Assembly (NCBI GenBank): GCA_030146385.1
Contig: JASLBX010000511.1
Coordinates: 1-7,289, forward strand
Direction of reading: 5' to 3'
From: Jiangellaceae bacterium
GTDB taxonomy: Bacteria > Actinomycetota > Actinomycetes > Jiangellales > Jiangellaceae
DNA: 7,289 bases
The position numbers and the translations under genes were made by a program. Position 1 is the stretch's first letter; each line of letters starts with the position of its first letter. Below the pieces are notes generated by a model that had not been told where the DNA came from, searched no databases, and worked only from the letters and a program-made list of their open reading frames with translations. This document shows positions 5,982-7,289 of the stretch, in pieces.

Positions 5982-6239
5982 ATGCCAAGCACAACGGTTC
6001 GGATATCGCGAGAGCTTCACGACCGCTTGGCGCGGCGAGCCGCCAGCCAAGGTACGAGCCTTGCCGGCGCGATCGAACGAGCACTTGACGTCGAAGAGCG
6101 TGCGGAGTTCTGGGCACGGGTAAAGGAAACAATGGGAACATCCGAGGCGCAGGCCGCGATTCGGGTCGACACCGAGGCGTTCGCGGGAACCTTGCGTGAT
6201 GGCCTTGATCCAGACGAACGCTGGGACGACGTGCTGTGA
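5982..6239 (+). CDS. Type II antitoxin, ribbon-helix-helix family
   Basis: An 85-residue protein. The N-terminal half (about 4-50) has the MetJ/Arc ribbon-helix-helix form: a strand TVRISREL, then helices HDRLARRAASQG and SLAGAIERALDVEER, as in VapB/MazE-like antitoxins. This part dimerises and binds operator DNA. The C-terminal half (FWARVKETMG..., ending DGLDPDERWDDVL) is acidic and probably flexible, the typical toxin-wrapping and protease-sensitive tail. ATG 5982 is set by the TATACT box 7 bases upstream; the reading frame is open far upstream through the transporter gene but that part is a shadow. Its stop overlaps the toxin start by 4 bases (GTGA), which indicates translational coupling. 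It likely represses its own promoter through the repeats at 5934-5969. The pairing is clear; its activity is inferred. Confidence 0.9.
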   Translation: MPSTTVRISRELHDRLARRAASQGTSLAGAIERALDVEERAEFWARVKETMGTSEAQAAIRVDTEAFAGTLRDGLDPDERWDDVL

Positions 6240-6553
6240 ATCGCGGTGCCATCTATTACTGTGACTTTGGTGATCCAATAGGTAGCGAGCAGGGGTTTAA
6301 GCGTCCCGCCGTCATCGTGTCGGCCAGCGAGTTGTCACGGTTCGGCCTACCAATCGTGCTTCCGATCACGCGAACCAAGCTCGGGTATGCCACCCATGTC
6401 GAGTTGGAGGATGTGCTCCCCGTCACCAGCTACGTCCAGTGTGAGCAGATCAGGGTGATTTCAACGCAACGCCTACTTCGCCAAGTCGGAACGGTGGATG
6501 GAGTCGACATGCTGCGCATCGAATCTATGCTTCGGCGGATCTTGGAACTGTGA
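6236..6553 (+). CDS. MazF/PemK-like endoribonuclease toxin
   Basis: A 105-residue toxin of the MazF/PemK/CcdB fold, which cleaves mRNA at short sequence motifs and arrests growth when not bound by its antitoxin. Visible family features are the N-terminal strand RGAIYYCDFGDPIGSEQGFKRPAVIVS with the conserved Arg-Pro at 23-24, a Thr in VLPITRT (Thr45), and the SYVQCEQIRVIS strand at 65-76. Arg23 and Thr45 sit where MazF toxins carry their catalytic pair, so the toxin looks intact. It starts at GTG 6236 inside the antitoxin stop (4-base overlap) with no good Shine-Dalgarno, so translation should depend on that of the antitoxin. Codon use differs from the neighbours: 12 of the first 23 codons end in A or T, against 4 of 23 in the M24 peptidase, suggesting horizontal acquisition. 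Confidence 0.93.
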   Translation: MNRGAIYYCDFGDPIGSEQGFKRPAVIVSASELSRFGLPIVLPITRTKLGYATHVELEDVLPVTSYVQCEQIRVISTQRLLRQVGTVDGVDMLRIESMLRRILEL

Positions 6554-6566
6554 CCCGCCTGCCTCT

Positions 6567-6599
6567 GCCGCGGATCATGTGTTATCCGGCGTAACGCCG
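6567..6599. terminator. Possible bidirectional hairpin between convergent genes
   Basis: The 55-base gap between the toxin and the convergent acyl-CoA dehydrogenase holds CGGCGT-A-ACGCCG (6587-6599), able to form a 5-base-pair GC stem with a 3-base loop. An overlapping alternative is GCCG(CG)GAT at 6567-6575 pairing with ATCCGGC at 6584-6590. Neither is followed by a U tract, but GC hairpins without one are usual at actinobacterial gene ends. Termination is inferred from position. Confidence 0.35.
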
Positions 6600-6608
6600 C
6601 AATCTGGG

Positions 6609-7289
6609 TTACGTGAATGCAGACTGACCGGTGAGCGCTTGGCCGATGACCAACTGATGGATCTCGGACGTGCCCTCGTAGGTGAGCACCGACTCGAGGT
6701 TGTTGGCGTGCCGCATGATCGGGTACTCCAGGGTGATGCCGTTGGCGCCGAGGATGGTCCGGCAGGTGCGGGCGATCTCGATGGCCTCGCGCACGTTGTT
6801 CAGCTTGCCGAGGCTGACCTGCTCCGGCTTGAGCTTGCCGTCGTCCTTGAGCCGGCCGAGGTGCAGCGCGAGCAGGAAGCCCTTCTGCAGCTCCAGCGCC
6901 ATGTCGGCGAGCTTGGCCTGGGTCAGCTGGAACGACGCCAGCGGCCGGTCGAACACCTCGCGGTCGGCGGCGTAGGCGATCGCGGCCTCCAGGCAGTCAC
7001 GGGCCGCGCCGAGCGCTCCGAACACGATGCCGAACCGGGCCTCGTTCAGGCACGACAGCGGCCCGCGCAGGCTCGACACCTCCGGCAGCACCGCGTCGTC
7101 CGGTAGCCGGACGCCCTCGAGAACGAGTTCGCTCGTGATCGAGGCCCGCAGCGACAGCTTGCCGCCGATCTTCGGCGCCGAGAACCCGGGGGTGTCGGTC
7201 GGGACGATGAAGCCCCGGAATCCCTCGTCCGTGCGGGCCCACACGACGGCGACATCGGCGACCGACCCGTTGGTGATCCACATCTTGGT
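6609..7289 (-). CDS. Acyl-CoA dehydrogenase, glutaryl-CoA dehydrogenase-like (C-terminal part)
   Basis: The last 226 codons of a flavin-dependent acyl-CoA dehydrogenase; the first roughly 170 residues lie beyond base 7289. The fragment opens in the middle beta-domain motif TKMWITNG and runs through GGKLSLRASITSELV, CLNEARFGI and the C-terminal helical domain to QALTGQSAFT, stop TAA at 6609-6611. The catalytic base is visible as Glu205 of the fragment in VLTYEGTSEIHQL, the position used by short/medium-chain and glutaryl-CoA dehydrogenases. SLRAS, the RLPDDAVLPE region, LNEARFGI, LGRLKDDGK, RHANNLES and YEGT closely parallel glutaryl-CoA dehydrogenases, which oxidise and decarboxylate glutaryl-CoA to crotonyl-CoA in lysine/tryptophan catabolism. 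The substrate remains an inference because the N-terminal substrate-binding Arg is not in view. It is transcribed toward the toxin gene. Confidence 0.93.
   Translation of the reverse strand, partial: TKMWITNGSVADVAVVWARTDEGFRGFIVPTDTPGFSAPKIGGKLSLRASITSELVLEGVRLPDDAVLPEVSSLRGPLSCLNEARFGIVFGALGAARDCLEAAIAYAADREVFDRPLASFQLTQAKLADMALELQKGFLLALHLGRLKDDGKLKPEQVSLGKLNNVREAIEIARTCRTILGANGITLEYPIMRHANNLESVLTYEGTSEIHQLVIGQALTGQSAFT

Noticed and set aside
6498..7106. 202-codon open frame on the plus strand
   Set aside because: Antisense to the acyl-CoA dehydrogenase, whose active-site and fold motifs are unmistakable.

Overview
The window is GC-rich DNA with strong G/C preference at third codon positions, densely packed genes, GTG/TTG starts and several candidate leaderless promoters (a TAnnnT -10 box 6-7 bases before the start codon). 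This points to a high-GC actinobacterium. The protein families would suit a soil lineage such as the Propionibacteriales, but the genus is only a guess. No rRNA, tRNA, CRISPR array, insertion sequence or phage gene was seen.

Layout. 1-176 (-): N-terminus of a secreted protein with a clear signal peptide, cut by the window edge. 356-1252 (-): stand-alone 5'-3' exonuclease of the DNA polymerase I 5'-nuclease type. 1299-2390 (+): M24 (Xaa-Pro peptidase-like) metallopeptidase, divergent from the exonuclease. 2400-3446 (-): class V PLP aminotransferase-fold enzyme, convergent with the peptidase. 3484-3924 (+): Lrp/AsnC regulator, divergent from the aminotransferase across a 37-base gap. 3958-4929 (+): alpha/beta hydrolase of the S33 / lysophospholipase type. 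4939-5916 (+): EamA (DMT) transporter. 5982-6239 and 6236-6553 (+): type II toxin-antitoxin pair, a ribbon-helix-helix antitoxin and a MazF/PemK-like RNase toxin. 6609-7289 (-): C-terminal part of an acyl-CoA dehydrogenase closely resembling glutaryl-CoA dehydrogenases.

How the genes may work together. The peptidase, PLP enzyme, Lrp/AsnC regulator and EamA exporter form a plausible amino-acid handling neighbourhood: dipeptide cleavage, amino-acid conversion, ligand-sensing regulation and efflux. The Lrp-type gene sits head-to-head with the PLP enzyme, so regulation of that gene and of itself is the simplest hypothesis. The toxin-antitoxin pair looks like a separate insertion. Its codon use is visibly less GC-biased, its two genes overlap by 4 bases, and its promoter region carries three tandem 12-base repeats that end at a near-consensus -10 box, a good candidate autoregulatory operator.

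Most of the window is ordinary accessory and housekeeping content. I see no convincing new multi-gene system. The most distinctive signals are the 12-base repeat operator, the recurring leaderless promoter layout, and the compact divergent control region of the Lrp/PLP-enzyme pair.
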